A stretch of DNA of 64,000 bases from Cymodocea nodosa. Its lineage: Eukaryota; Streptophyta; Magnoliopsida; Alismatales; Cymodoceaceae. Positions 22,193 through 33,132 of this stretch are shown piece by piece. The stretch spans positions 4,107,001 to 4,171,000 of the forward strand of contig CM072340.1 in the NCBI GenBank assembly GCA_036874045.1. Reading direction: 5' to 3'. How positions within the stretch are numbered: position 1 is the first letter of the stretch; each line of letters opens with the position of its first letter. A model generated the notes under the pieces. It saw only the letters and a list, made by a program, of their open reading frames with translations, ran no database searches and had not been told where the DNA came from. A program made the translations under genes and the position numbers.

Positions 22193-24345
22193 TGTAACGA
22201 GTAAAATTGTGCATTTTTATGTGATATTATTTGTGCTTCTTATGACTTAAATGTTAAATAATGCACGATTATAATTGAAATATCATCACATAGGCATTTA
22301 CATGAGTATGCATGATTATGGGATTTAATGACTTAAATTTGCACAACTTAGCCCTTTTGTTGATTAGTGACTTAATGATCATGGGAATGAATAGTGATTA
22401 TTTACTTAGATGTCTTAGATGTTTTCTTCTTGTTATATTTTAATTTGTTTGCTTAAGCTTTAAAGGTTATCTAAAGGAAATAAGATGGATGAATCTCACC
22501 CGTTGGATCTACCAAGGAAGAGATCAACTACCAAGTCTATTTAAAGGGAAGGACAACCCAAAACTAGGTTTTGTCTTCTCCTCTCCAAGCAAAAACGTGG
22601 CTCCTTCTTCTCCTTGGATTACCAACGGCCAAAGCTCCTTGGAAGCAAGTCACTTCCTCTTCGGTGTTGCTGATTTCGGTGGTGCATAGAGAGACCAAGT
22701 TGGACCCAAGGGAGGCGGTTTTAGTAGTATAATATTCATTTTTATGTTGTAAAACTCTTAGTTCATTTAATGAAACTTGCCTCTGAAAATGAATGATTTT
22801 TGTGTAGATATGTGAATACATGTAGTCAAGGTGTTCGTTTACTGTAAAGACAGAACTTTTCTTGTGTTGTTTTCTTTGTAAATCGAGTTTTTCTTAATGG
22901 TTTTCATCAATTCTTAAGCTGTTTTTGTAGAGAAATAAAAGAAGATTCTTTCTGTATACTTTGTTTAATTTTTCGAGCATGTTTGGTTTGATTTTTCCAT
23001 TTTATATGAAGAGTGTATTCTCATTCCAAAATCACATTTTCGATCAGTAGTTTTATGGAAATGTCTGATGCGATTTCTCCCTCTGTGTAGTATTTTTTTA
23101 AGATCTATAAATTGGTTTTATTAGATTGATAAATCTACTTTTGTTCAGCAGTGATTTCGTAGATTTTCATGAAGAATTGATAAAGTTGTTGAGTTTTTAC
23201 TGTAAGTGCGCGTTTTGCATTATTTCAAGATCATTTTGCGCACCTTACTAGGGCTTAATGTTATTTTCAATTGAAGACGATTTATACTGTAAAATCACGG
23301 TTTCCTTTTAGATAACTTGGAACCCTTTCTAATTCATATTTTTACATGATTTCTAAATTCCTATGTTGGGAGAAATCGTTATTATAAGTAGAGATATTTT
23401 CTGTGATTTCGGAGAAGAAGTTAGGAAGGGAGCGGATTTTTGTAGTTCCGGATTCTAGCCAAACAGAATCTTGCCCTACATTTCTCCTTTCATAAAAGAT
23501 GCTTTTGGTAGAGGTTTTTAGTGTTTCTTAATTCTATTTTGTAAAAAATTTCGTGTAGATTACAGTCATGTAAATTTTGTATTTTTTTAGAATGTATTTC
23601 ATTGGTTTTTGATTTTTTCTATCAGAGGTCGCAGTAGTTTTGAATTTCTGTTCGGATGCCAGTTTCAGTGCTCGACGCCTAAGTGTTTCTTACATTGCAA
23701 ACTTTATGGAAAGCTATTCTGTCAATTTTTCATATTAGTAGTACGAGTCTTTGTTCAAAGCCCTCTGATTTCGCAGGATTTCATGGAGTTTTGACCGAGT
23801 TATAATTTTTGCACCAAAGGTGCATTTTTGGAAAGTTTACATAATGGTTCTGCGCCCTGTCAGTAAATCCAACACTTCTAGATTTTTATAATGATTAAGT
23901 CTATGAAATTACTTCCATTTCGAAGATAACTTGAGTATCTTTCCAACCAATATTTTCTCTGGATTTTTCAATGTCCAAGTTGGATGTAAGGAGAGTTAGA
24001 AATTGGGCTTAATTTCTGTAATTTCATAGATGAAACTCATTAATTTTCTTGAGTTTCCTAAGGTTTAACCTTAGGAGCTTATTGGATTTATGATGATACT
24101 TGAACTCTTTATCGTATTTATGTAATTATTACCTATTAATATGTAATTAAAGTTTTTAACATGGTTTTAGTGATGTGAATATTTTGCTAAGCATTTATTT
24201 CCTTGAATTCATTTAAGACAAGCTTCTTATGGATCAACTTGCTCTTGCGTATGCTTAATACAATTGGTACCGTGCGCTTGCGGTTTATAAATGTAAAATT
24301 TGGAATTTTCATGTTTTAATTCTAAATACAACAAATTTCCTTACA
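22193..24345 (+). repeat. 3' LTR of D
   Basis: Begins TGTAACGAGTAAAATTGTGC, ends TTACA. Very similar to the 5' LTR but about 460 bp shorter, mainly because the segment after AAGGGAGGC (about 22716) jumps to GGTTTTAGTAGTATAATATT, skipping what lies at about 17660-18140 in the 5' LTR. Scattered substitutions show the two LTRs are no longer young. Confidence 0.88.
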
Positions 24346-24602
24346 GAACACATAAACTCCAATATAAAAATCGAAATAATACACAATTCTTACTCAATCT
24401 CTATGAGATCGACCTATACTTGCACACTAATACAATATACATTGTGCACTTGCAGTTAAAATACAAATTGAAATTAATATCTAATTTGTGTGGAAGGTTG
24501 TTTGTTTACTTTTAAAAGTAATCATTGTTAAAGGCATAAAGACAAACCAAGAACAAGTTCTTTGGTGTCACCTAATAAATAGAAGTTAACAAAACCCAAA
24601 CT
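24346..24602 (+). repeat. 5' LTR fragment of G2 (U5 end)
   Basis: Matches 2467-2747 of the G1 LTR: CTATGAGATCGACC, CTTGCACACTAATACAATA and AAGGTTGTTTGTTTACTT, ending AAAACCCAAACT. The remaining LTR upstream is missing at the D boundary. Confidence 0.85.
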
Positions 24603-24609
24603 AGTTTTC

Positions 24610-24627
24610 TAGCACCGTTGCTGGGGA
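24610..24627 (+). other. decayed primer binding site of G2
   Basis: TAGCACCGTTGCTGGGGA lies at the same distance from the LTR as the G1 site and differs from the perfect tRNA-Asp type site at three positions, all transitions. Confidence 0.8.
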
Positions 24628-24708
24628 TTAATAAGGTAAGCAACTATGAGTGCTATTTTGTTTTAATAGCAAGAGGAGTGTTGTGTGTTTTATTCTGTAA
24701 TTGAGAAT

Positions 24709-25643
24709 ATGGCATATGCTTATACTTAAAGATTTCTGAAACCTGTAGTTAGCATATGTGAATTTTGCAATTTGGAAGGTCACGACATCTTTGATTGTTT
24801 GAAACTAAGACGGTTGCAGATGGTTAGATCACATGAACAACAAATGAATTATATTCAATATAATAAAGCTGAGTATGAGAATCCTATAGTTTACCCAACT
24901 GATGGTCAATTTAGAATGTGTAATATGTTGAGAGACAAAGAAGTTTAGGATATGTAAGATAGACTAGAGCGTAGCTTAGAGCAAAACATGGACAAATTGG
25001 AACAGTACATGTGTTAGCAACAAGAAGTCAACCAAATAAACTATAATGAAGCATATTCAGAACCTAAAATTGATATTATATACGAAACATAAAAAACTTT
25101 AATGAAAATAGATCAAAAATTGAATGTAATGAGATTAGATGATCTGGAAAGAAAATTAAAGCATTGGATGAATATACAATGAAATTAGAAGTTATGCAAC
25201 AGGAAAACACAAATGAAAACTTTAATGTTACAATTTTGCATAATTTGCAAGATATATAGAAAAAAGAAAATACCAATGCAATAGAATTTAAAGAATGTAG
25301 TTTAAAACTAAAAATAGTTGAAGATCATAATCACGAAAATGAAATACAAAAACATCATGAAAGTAATGAAAATCTGGAAGATGTATGTATAACATTAAGA
25401 TTTGGAACTGATATACCACCAAGAATTCAATAAGAAAGTAACGTGAAGGTGGACAAGAACAAAAATCAAAATGATAATGAAAATATAATGTTTGAGAATG
25501 TAGAAATCATTGAAGAAAAATCTGAATCTGAAGATGAGACTAAAAATGATCAAATAAATGAAATGAAAGAAAAAGAATCTTTTAAATCACAATCATTAGC
25601 ACCTTATCCTGAAAGATTACAACAAACATTTCCTGAAAAATAA
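24709..25643 (+). pseudogene. G2 gag-pol frame, N-terminal part with CCHC zinc knuckle
   Basis: Counterpart of 2859-3773. The zinc knuckle CEFCNLEGHDIFDC is present near 24758-24800. The frame has many stops (for example codon 7, and at about 24946) and at least one frameshift near 25160; only the last part, KNDQINEMKEKESF to FPEK, is open. As in G1 no capsid domain precedes the knuckle. Confidence 0.75.
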
Positions 25644-27546
25644 GAAAAAATTAGAGAAATTTTTGAAAAAGTACAAGTTAACATTCCTTTGTTAGACTTA
25701 TTGCATAAAATGTCGCCTTATGCTAAATTTCTTAAGGATTGGTGTACTAGGAAAAGAGAGTGAAAAGTTTTAAAGAAAGTCTTTTTAGCTGAGCAAAGTA
25801 GTTCCCTATTTCTACCACAAATTCCTAAAAAGTTATCTGATCTTGGAATTCCTGTTATATCATGCACTATAGGAAATACTAGTTTAGAAAGAACCTTAAT
25901 AGACTTACGTGTAGGTATAAATGTTATATCGAGTGATATATTTGCATCCTTAGGATTAGAATGCTTAATTCCTACTAGGACTATTATTCAATTAGTTGAT
26001 AGAAGTATAAGGTACCCTAGAGGAAAAATAGAGGATGTCCTAATTAAAATAAAAAACTTCATATACCCTATTGATATTATGATTTTGGATTCACGACAAA
26101 TTAAGCATCAAAATCATAACACATCTTTAATTTTGGGAAGACCATTCTTAGCAACATCAGGGGCTGTTATAAATTGTAAAACTGGAGTAATGAAGTTAAC
26201 ATATGGTAATGAGGATACTCAATTAAACATTTTCAAACTAAAAAAGTTTGAGGAGTTAGAAATGTCCTTACATACTATAGACTTTTTAGAGGATGAAGGA
26301 GATATGCTAGATGATGTGATTCAAGAAGAATTAAATAGGCAACTAAATTCTGAAAATTTAGGAGAAAGTGAAAGCATAAATGTAGAAGGAGATCAAGAAG
26401 AAATTAATATAGAAAATGATAATGTTCAATTAGGAGGTTTAGCTTCTGATGGGCAGCATTTAGATTTAAAACCTTTGCCTCCTAAATTAACCTATATATT
26501 TATGGAAGAAAAACGAACATGCCCAATTATTATTGCTTCAGATTTAAAAGAGGATCAAATTGCTAAATTAAAAGATGTAGTAAAAACTTATAAATAAGCA
26601 ATAGGATGGACTGACTGATATAAAAGGGTTAAGTGCAACTTTATGCTATCACCACATATATTTAGAAGAGAATGCTAAACCAGTTAGAATTCCTAAGAGG
26701 AGATTAAATCCAAACCTTAAAGAAGTAGTCAGGAAGATAATAGTGAAATGGTTAGATAATGACATAATTTATTCGATTTTTGATAGCTCATGGGTTAGCC
26801 CAATCCATGTAGTTCCCAAGAAATCAAGATTAATAGTTATTAGGAATGAAAGTCAGGACTTGATACCTACTAGAATTCAATCAGGCTGGAGAGTGTGTAT
26901 AGACTATAGAAAGCTGAATGCTGTGACTAGGAAAGATCACTTTCCCTTATCTTTCATAGATCAAATGTTAGAGAAATTAGCAAGGCAAGAATATTTTTGT
27001 TTCCTAGACGGGTATTCAAGATATAACCAAGTTCTGGTAGCATTAGAGGATCAAGAGAAAACAACTTTCACCTGCCCTAATGGAACTTATGCTTTTAAGA
27101 GAATGCCATTCAAATTATGCAATGCACCAACCACCTTTCAAAGGTGTATGCAGGGCTTATTCACTAGAATGACTGAAGATTTTTTAGAAATATTTATGGA
27201 TGATTTTACTATTTATGGAACTTCATATGAAGTGTATTTAAACAATTTAGACCAAGTACTAAAACGTTGTGTGGAAAAAAGTCTGGTTCTAAATTGGGAA
27301 AAATGTCACTTCATGGTTAAACAAGGAATAGTCTTGGGACATGTTGTTTCAAAGAAAGGGTTGGAAGTAGATAAAGCTAAAATATAAGTAATTTCTAATC
27401 TGCTCGAACCTAAATCAGTAAAATATATTAGATAATTTCTAGGACATGCAGGATTTTATAGAAGATTTATTAAAGATATTAGCAAAATAGCTAGACCTTT
27501 AACTAATCTATTAAAAGATGTCCCATTTAACTTTGATAAAAATTAT
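25644..27546 (+). pseudogene. G2 protease and reverse transcriptase, left of insertion B
   Basis: The protease site reads DLRVGINVI where G1 has DLGAGINIMP, so the active-site Gly is replaced by Arg. GRPFLATSGAVINC follows at about 26136. RT landmarks: WVSPIHVVPKK, GWRVCIDYRKLNAVTRKDHF, FCFLDGYSRYNQ, CNAPTTFQRCMQG and FMDDFTIYG (about 27190-27215). Several stops, for example near 26596 and 27387. The frame runs through [12 protein letters not shown] into the insertion site of B; the RNase H continues at 40706. Confidence 0.85.
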
Positions 27547-27824
27547 TATTGAGTATTTTTGTTTTGATGATGTGTGCTGAATGAAAATAATCATATTTGC
27601 TCAATTACTATTGCTTGTGAAAAGAAATTAAAATCATCAATTAATACAGAAAAAGCTTACTAATATAAATACTTGTCTGTAATGGATCTGAAGTTAATAA
27701 CTAGTCGTTTCGTTGCGTTAATTTCTCATTTAGCTAAACGTTAAGTTAACGTGTGTTTTTATTGAAAAGCATGATATGTCTTAATGTTATATCTTCTGTA
27801 TCATGAACAGTGCACGTTTAGACA

Positions 27825-28295
27825 ACTCGTTAAGTTAGAGTTTTGTTTATATAGAGGTCACGTGAGAACTCGTTAAGTTAGAGGCTTAAAGGTTAAAATA
27901 GGTCACGTGATAACTCGTTAAGTTAGTGAGTAAAAGAAGAGACGAACTTGTTAAGTTAGTGTTATACACGTGGTGAAATTATAAGTTACGAATGTTGTAT
28001 TGTATCACGTGAGGTGCACATATTTAACTCGTTAAGTTAACATAACTAAACGCGTTGAGTTGCTATATTGAACACTAAGGCAACGCGTTAGGTTAGCGTT
28101 ATAAACTTAAGTTGTTATTTTTGCACGTGGTAAAATTCTTATTATAAAAACATTTGTTTATTACTGGTTCGTTGAGTTATCATAACACAACGGAAATGGT
28201 TCGTTGAGTTATCATAACACAACGTAGATGGTTCGTTGAGATAGCATAACACCACAGACTTAGTTCGTTGAGTTAGCTACAGTACTTGTCACGTG
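27825..28295 (+). promoter_or_regulatory. U3 enhancer-like cluster of B: G-boxes and short repeats
   Basis: Six CACGTG G-boxes begin at 27859, 27904, 27967, 28006, 28123 and 28290. Among them lie repeats of AACTCGTTAAGTTA (27823, 27867, 27911, 28026, 28311 area) and three copies of TGGTTCGTTGAGTTATCATA (28166-28250). G-boxes are known bZIP/bHLH binding sites in plants; regulation of this LTR by them is inferred. Confidence 0.6.
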
Positions 28296-28592
28296 AAATG
28301 GCACATGAGGAACTCGTTAAGTTAGAAACGTTAAGTTATATATATGCTTGTGTTACTTGTTTAGTTAACATTAAAGTAACGACTTCTTATTACACTGATG
28401 AAAAACTTTTGGACGAGAAAGTTTATTTTGCAGGAAATTTTTCAAAGATCCAAGACTGATGATTAAAGGAAATTCGAAATATAAACGTGGGTTAGAACGT
28501 TTGTGTTTCGATGAAGGAAAAAGAAAAGATGTGGAGAAGTGGAAAACTGGTAGTGGTTAAACGTGAAGGATATGCATGAAATGAAGATATAG

Positions 28593-28600
28593 TATAAAAG
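28593..28600 (+). promoter_or_regulatory. TATA box of B 5' LTR
   Basis: TATAAAAG, repeated at 40137-40144 in the 3' LTR, downstream of the U3 repeats and upstream of the hairpin region. Likely start of R about 30 bp further on. Confidence 0.65.
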
Positions 28601-28625
28601 GCATAGAATTCTCGTTGATCAATTT

Positions 28626-28704
28626 ATCCTTGCACACAAAACGAAAAATCTTTTCAAGGATCAAACCATCCTTGCACACCAAAAGAAAAATCTTTTTCAG
28701 GGAT
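28626..28704 (+). repeat. two tandem hairpins in the transcribed part of the B LTR
   Basis: Unit 1: ATCCTTG (28626-28632) pairs with CAAGGAT (28655-28661). Unit 2: ATCCTTG (28668-28674) pairs with CAGGGAT (28698-28704). Both units share a GAAAAATCTTTT core. The same pair is kept in the 3' LTR (40170-40250) and in both LTRs of C. Confidence 0.65.
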
Positions 28705-29170
28705 CAAAAACACCTTCTCGGGGAAAATCTCTCAAGTGGAATAAAGTTCAGTGAAGCATAAAAAGGTAAGATTTTCGTCACTGAAGATTTGAAGTATCAG
28801 AAGAAAGCAAATTCGATGAAGCATGAAAAGACAAGATATTCGTCACTAAAGAATTGCTGAAGAAGAAAAAGAAGAAAAAGAAGAAGAAGAAAGATCTCAA
28901 ATAGGGAGAAAAGTTTTAAATTATGCAAATTAGTTTTCTCTGTTTGTGGTTATGAAATTGTTTAGATGATACATGGTATCGAAATATAATTGCATCTACA
29001 ATTTATGAGGAGAATTGAATTGTATATTGTAATTGAAACCTTAAATAAAAATGATTTTATGAAAACAATGTCTCGATTTGTTTTTGAGTTTTAAAGTTTC
29101 AATTATATTTCAGAAAATATTAAAAATACACAATTCACCCCCCTCTTGTGTAGCCATATGATCCTACAAG

Positions 29171-29182
29171 TGGTATCAAAGC
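29171..29182 (+). other. primer binding site of B, initiator tRNA-Met type
   Basis: TGGTATCAAAGC, two bases after the LTR; one base differs from TGGTATCAGAGC, which C retains exactly. This is the standard site of Sireviruses and most plant copia elements. Confidence 0.9.
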
Positions 29183-29368
29183 TTTGTGAATAATCTTTGG
29201 TATAAAATCAATACCAACTTATTTAATATTATTGCTTATTCTACTTTCCTTGTTTTTAAATGGAAATTAATATCTGAGCATACGTTTAACTCTATTGATT
29301 TAAGGCTCAAGTTGTTTTAAAGTTTTTAGACTGTTTAAAATCAAATAGGTTGAAAAATCTAAGGTAAG

Positions 29369-31602
29369 ATGGCTACTAGAAATGGTAATTTTTCTTTATA
29401 TGAAGGCCAAAATCTTAATCGTCCTCCTTTATTTGATGGAATACATTTTGAATATTGGAAATATAGGATGACTGTTTTTCTTCAAAGTATAGATCATAAG
29501 TTGTGGTTCGTGATTTCTAAACCATATACTCTGTTAACTACTCCTTATAATACTTGGACAATTACTGAAAAAGAAAATGAAACTCTGAATGCTAAGGGCT
29601 TAAATATTTTATTTTGTGCATTGAGTTATGAACAGTTCAGTAAAGTGTCGACATATAAATCTGCTTATGAGGTGTGGCATGCATTAGAAGTTTCACATGA
29701 AGGTACTTCTCAAGTTAAAGAGACAAAAATAAACATGTTGATTCATAAGTATGAACTCTTTAAGATGCATGAAGACGAAAATATTTTTGAGATGTTTTCC
29801 AGATTTCTTGATATCATAAACTCTTTAAAATGTTTAGGAAAGAATTTTGAACAGAAGGATTTGGTGAGGAAAATTCTTAGATCCCTAAGTTCTAAATGGT
29901 CTCAGAAAGTAACATCAATTAAGGAATCACGAGATTTAAATGTTTATACTATGAATGAACTTATAGGAAATTTAACAACTTATGAAGTTCAATTAAATGA
30001 ATCACTAAGTCACAATAAACTAGAAATGAAGAAAGAAATAGCCTTCGAAATTAATTCAGATTCTGATATATCTACTGATTCTAACGAGGATTTGATTTTG
30101 CTGACTAGGAAATTCAAGAAAGCAAGGAAAGCTAGGAAACAGCAAAGGAACAAAAATGATAAACCCTCAATGTCAAAATCATTGAATGACAAAAATTCTT
30201 CATCTAGAAAGTATGTATGTTACAACTGTAAGAAACTTGGACATCTTTCTCCAGATTGTCCTATGAGGATAAATGAAAAGCAAAGTAGGACAAATCAGAA
30301 GAAGACGGCTCAGAAAACTCAGAAAAAGTTTTACAAGAAAAAGGCTTTGAAGGTCACTTGGGATGACACGTTTGAAGAGTCTGAATCTGAGGAATCAGCA
30401 TCAAAATCTTCACATTCAGAAGGAGAACAAGAGTTAGAAGACGTTGCTCATGTGTGCTTCATGGCAAATGAGTCTAAGGTAATATCTGATCCTGAAAGTC
30501 ATTCAGATTTCAACTTTGATGAATTATTATGTGCTTATCATGCATTATTACAAAAACTTAAAGTATGTAAACTAGAAAATAAGAATATTAGAAAATCTTC
30601 ATCCATTATGGAAGAAGAAAATTGTTTCCTGTCTACTACTTTAGAAAAGTTTAAATGTGATAATGAAAGTCATGCTAGATATTTGCAAAAATTTAGATTT
30701 AATGAATGTATCTTGCATGAATAAATACAGAATATAAATGCTGAAAAATTAAAGATAGAATCTGAAAATGAAATGTTGAGAAACAATATAAATGAACTTG
30801 AATTAGAGATAGATAAATTAAAACTGAGAGAGCAAGATTTAAATTCTACCATTGAGAAATGGAATTTAAGTCAAACTAAGTTAGACAAATTAACTAGTGC
30901 CCCTGCGGTGTCTTATAAATTTGGCTTAGGATTTGATTATCCTGAATATCCTCAATCTCAAGCCAATAAAGGATTTGTTAGTTGCATTTCAAGTAAATCT
31001 AAGACTAAAATTCCTTTTATTATGAAACAAGGTAATAAATATGTAGAAGTAGGTACTTCAAGGGATGAATCATGTAGTAATAATATAAATCAATGTGATT
31101 TGTCAAATTGTACTTCTAACATGATTATAAATGTTTCTAAAAATCTTGTTTCTTGTTCTAGAAATTCAGTTTTTAATGTTTCTAAAATCTCAGACAATTG
31201 TAGTAAACTGAAAATTCAGAAACCTGAGCATGTAATTCAATACACTGGTATTAGACCAAATACTCATTCTACATGTGATAAAACAAAAAATTCTTGTGTA
31301 GAAAAAGATTTTGTATGTACGGAAAATTTTAATACAAGTACAAAATCTTGATATGAACTTACTGAAATGTATAAGCATGACCAAAATAAATTAACAACTG
31401 ATAAAAATATGTTTGGTCTTGATTATACTACATCTGAAAACAAAAAGAATGATTGCAAAAGCAATAATGCTATATGTGAGTATGAAGCTAATGATAAATC
31501 AATATTACTTACAATTAATGAGAATATAAATGATAATGTTAAACTATTTTTAAACAAAAAGAAGAAATATGCGTTTAATGAACTTGGTCCTCAACAACAT
31601 TA
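29369..31602 (+). pseudogene. gag of copia element B
   Basis: Starts at ATG 29369 (MATRNGNFSLYEGQ, as in C). The N-terminal half is copia-type gag: PPLFDGIHFEYWKYRMTVFL, then a helical domain with VWHALEVSHEGTSQVK. A CCHC knuckle, CYNCKKLGHLSPDC, lies near 30208-30250. A long coiled-coil-prone tail follows, as expected for Sireviruses with long gag. Stops at 30722 (CAA in C), about 31349 (probably TGG) and 31600, where GPQQH is followed by TAG in place of the usual Trp. The tail is about twice the length usual for simple copia gag. Confidence 0.87.
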
Positions 31603-33132
31603 GGTACCAAGAAAAAGTTTTTCTTAATTTGTGTTGCAGGAGGAAACAACATCAAAATGGATCTTGGACAGTGGAGCGTCAAGTCACATGACCAGACAAA
31701 AAAGTCTATTACAAAATTTTACAAATACCATGAAAGGAAGTGTAACATTTGGAAATAAAAGCAAAGATAAAATCATAGGTATGGGCAATGTTCAAATAAC
31801 TCCTACTTGTGTTATTTCGAATGTACTATATGTAGAAAACTTAGGATTTAATTTGCTCAGTGTCATAAAACTAACTGAAAATGGATATTATGTAGTGTTT
31901 GAAGATAATGTATGCAAAATAATTGATAAAAATACAGATGAAATTAAGTTTATTGCTAAAAGAAAAGGTTTTGTATGTATTTTATCTTTACCTTCTGGTG
32001 TAGTTGATTTAAATTCATGTTTGCTAGCTGAAACTAGTGATGCATATCTATGGCATAGAAGGATTGGGCATATAAATATGAGACTGTTACATAAACTATC
32101 TAGAAAACATTTAGTGAGAGGTTTACCAAAGATTAAATACTCAAAGAACTTTATGTGTGATGCATGTGAGTTAGGTAAACTTCACAAAAACTCTTTTAAA
32201 TCCAAAACTGATATTTCAAGCAAGAGAGTCTTAGAACTTATACATATGGATCTATTTGGACCAACAAGAATCATGAGTCTTGGTGGTAAACGATATGTAT
32301 TTTTTTTAGTAGATGACTTCTCTAGATACACTTGGGTATATTTTCTAGCATCTAAGATAGAAGTTTTTGAAAAATTTAAAATGTTTTGCAATTTTGTTCA
32401 AAATGAGCAAAGTTTCTCTATTCAAAAACTTAGGAGTGATCATGGAACTGAATTTGATAATGATCAAATGGATAACTATTGTAATGAGCATGGCATTGGT
32501 CATAGATTTTCTTTTCCAAGAGCACCGTGTCAAAATGGTGTTGTTGAGAGAAAGAATAGATAACTTCAAGAAATGGCCAGAACTATGTTGAATGAACATA
32601 AGTTACCTCAAAATCTTTGGGCTGAAGCAGTAAATACAGCTTGTTATGTTATTAACAGAAGTCATTTAAGACCTCATGTTAATAAAACTCCTTTTGAAAT
32701 TATGTTTAATAGGGTTCCAAAAATTTCCTATATGAAATCATTTGGCTGCAAGTGTTTTATTCTTAATACTAAGGATAAAAGGGATAAATTTCAAGCCAAA
32801 TCGGATGAAGGAATTTTTGTAGGTTACTCTATTAGAAGTAAAGCCTATAGAGTATATAACAAGACCTCTAGGACTATTGAAGAAACCCTCCATGTAAGCT
32901 TCAATCAAAATTCTCTTAGAGAATCTCAATCTAAAGCTGATAATGATGATATGATCAATTTTCCAAATGAGTTAGAGATCAATAGAGAGATTGATGATTT
33001 ATCTAAGAAAATCAAAAATATGAACTTAAATGATCAAACTAATGATGAAAGTGATGGACTTTCAGATGTTGATGAGAATATTGAGGAAAATCAGAGAAAT
33101 TGGCATTATTCTTCATCACATCCCATTACTTA
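31603..33132 (+). pseudogene. protease and integrase of copia element B
   Basis: Continuation of the gag frame. The protease site WILDSGASSHMT is at about 31658-31693. The pre-integrase zinc region has HRRIGHINMRLLHKL and CDACELGKLHK. The integrase core shows LIHMDLFGPT, the Asp of RSDHGTEFDN and the Glu of GVVERKNR (about 32545); a TAA follows that was probably CAA. The C-terminal part has FGCKCFILN and EGIFVGYS, typical of copia integrase. It ends near SHPIT and a TAA before VIGNINEGV, again probably a former Gln. Confidence 0.9.

Larger units (their letters stand above)
17135..24345 (+). mobile_element. element D, Athila-like non-autonomous LTR element
   Basis: Two LTRs (17135-19748 and 22193-24345) with TGTAA...TTACA ends, a perfect tRNA-Asp-type primer site, a gag C-terminal remnant, and a G-rich polypurine tract before the 3' LTR. 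Only about 2.4 kb lies between the LTRs and no pol is present, so it depended on other elements. The flanks are AGTAC (17130-17134) and GAACA (24346-24350), which do not match; the left flank is G1 internal sequence and the right flank is a gypsy LTR. Confidence 0.85.
27547..29168 (+). repeat. 5' LTR of B
   Basis: Starts TATTGAG (TGTTGAG in the 3' LTR, so TG has become TA) and ends ATGATCCTACA. 1622 bp. Contains a G-box and CTCGTTAAGTTA-rich U3, TATAAAAG at 28593, tandem hairpins in the following transcribed part, a GAA/GAAAAA tract at 28858-28890 and AATAAA at 29044. It differs from the 3' LTR at a few percent of positions by eye. Confidence 0.93.

Noticed and set aside
18428..24515. Small hydrophobic ORFs in and beside D (for example 18428-18649, 20735-21010, 21809-21997)
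   Set aside because: T-rich, low-complexity, not kept between the two LTRs or in related elements; random open frames.
27867..28320. Regular short repeats in the copia LTR as a CRISPR-like array
   Set aside because: Repeats are 12-28 bp, irregularly spaced, inside an LTR of a plant retroelement, with no spacer structure.
31600..31640. Intron-like stretch in copia B between gag and protease (TAGGTACC ... TTGTGTTGCAG)
   Set aside because: The text reads through in the gag frame as GPQQH, stop, VPRKS, where copia elements usually have a Trp; a TGG-to-TAG change explains it without an intron.
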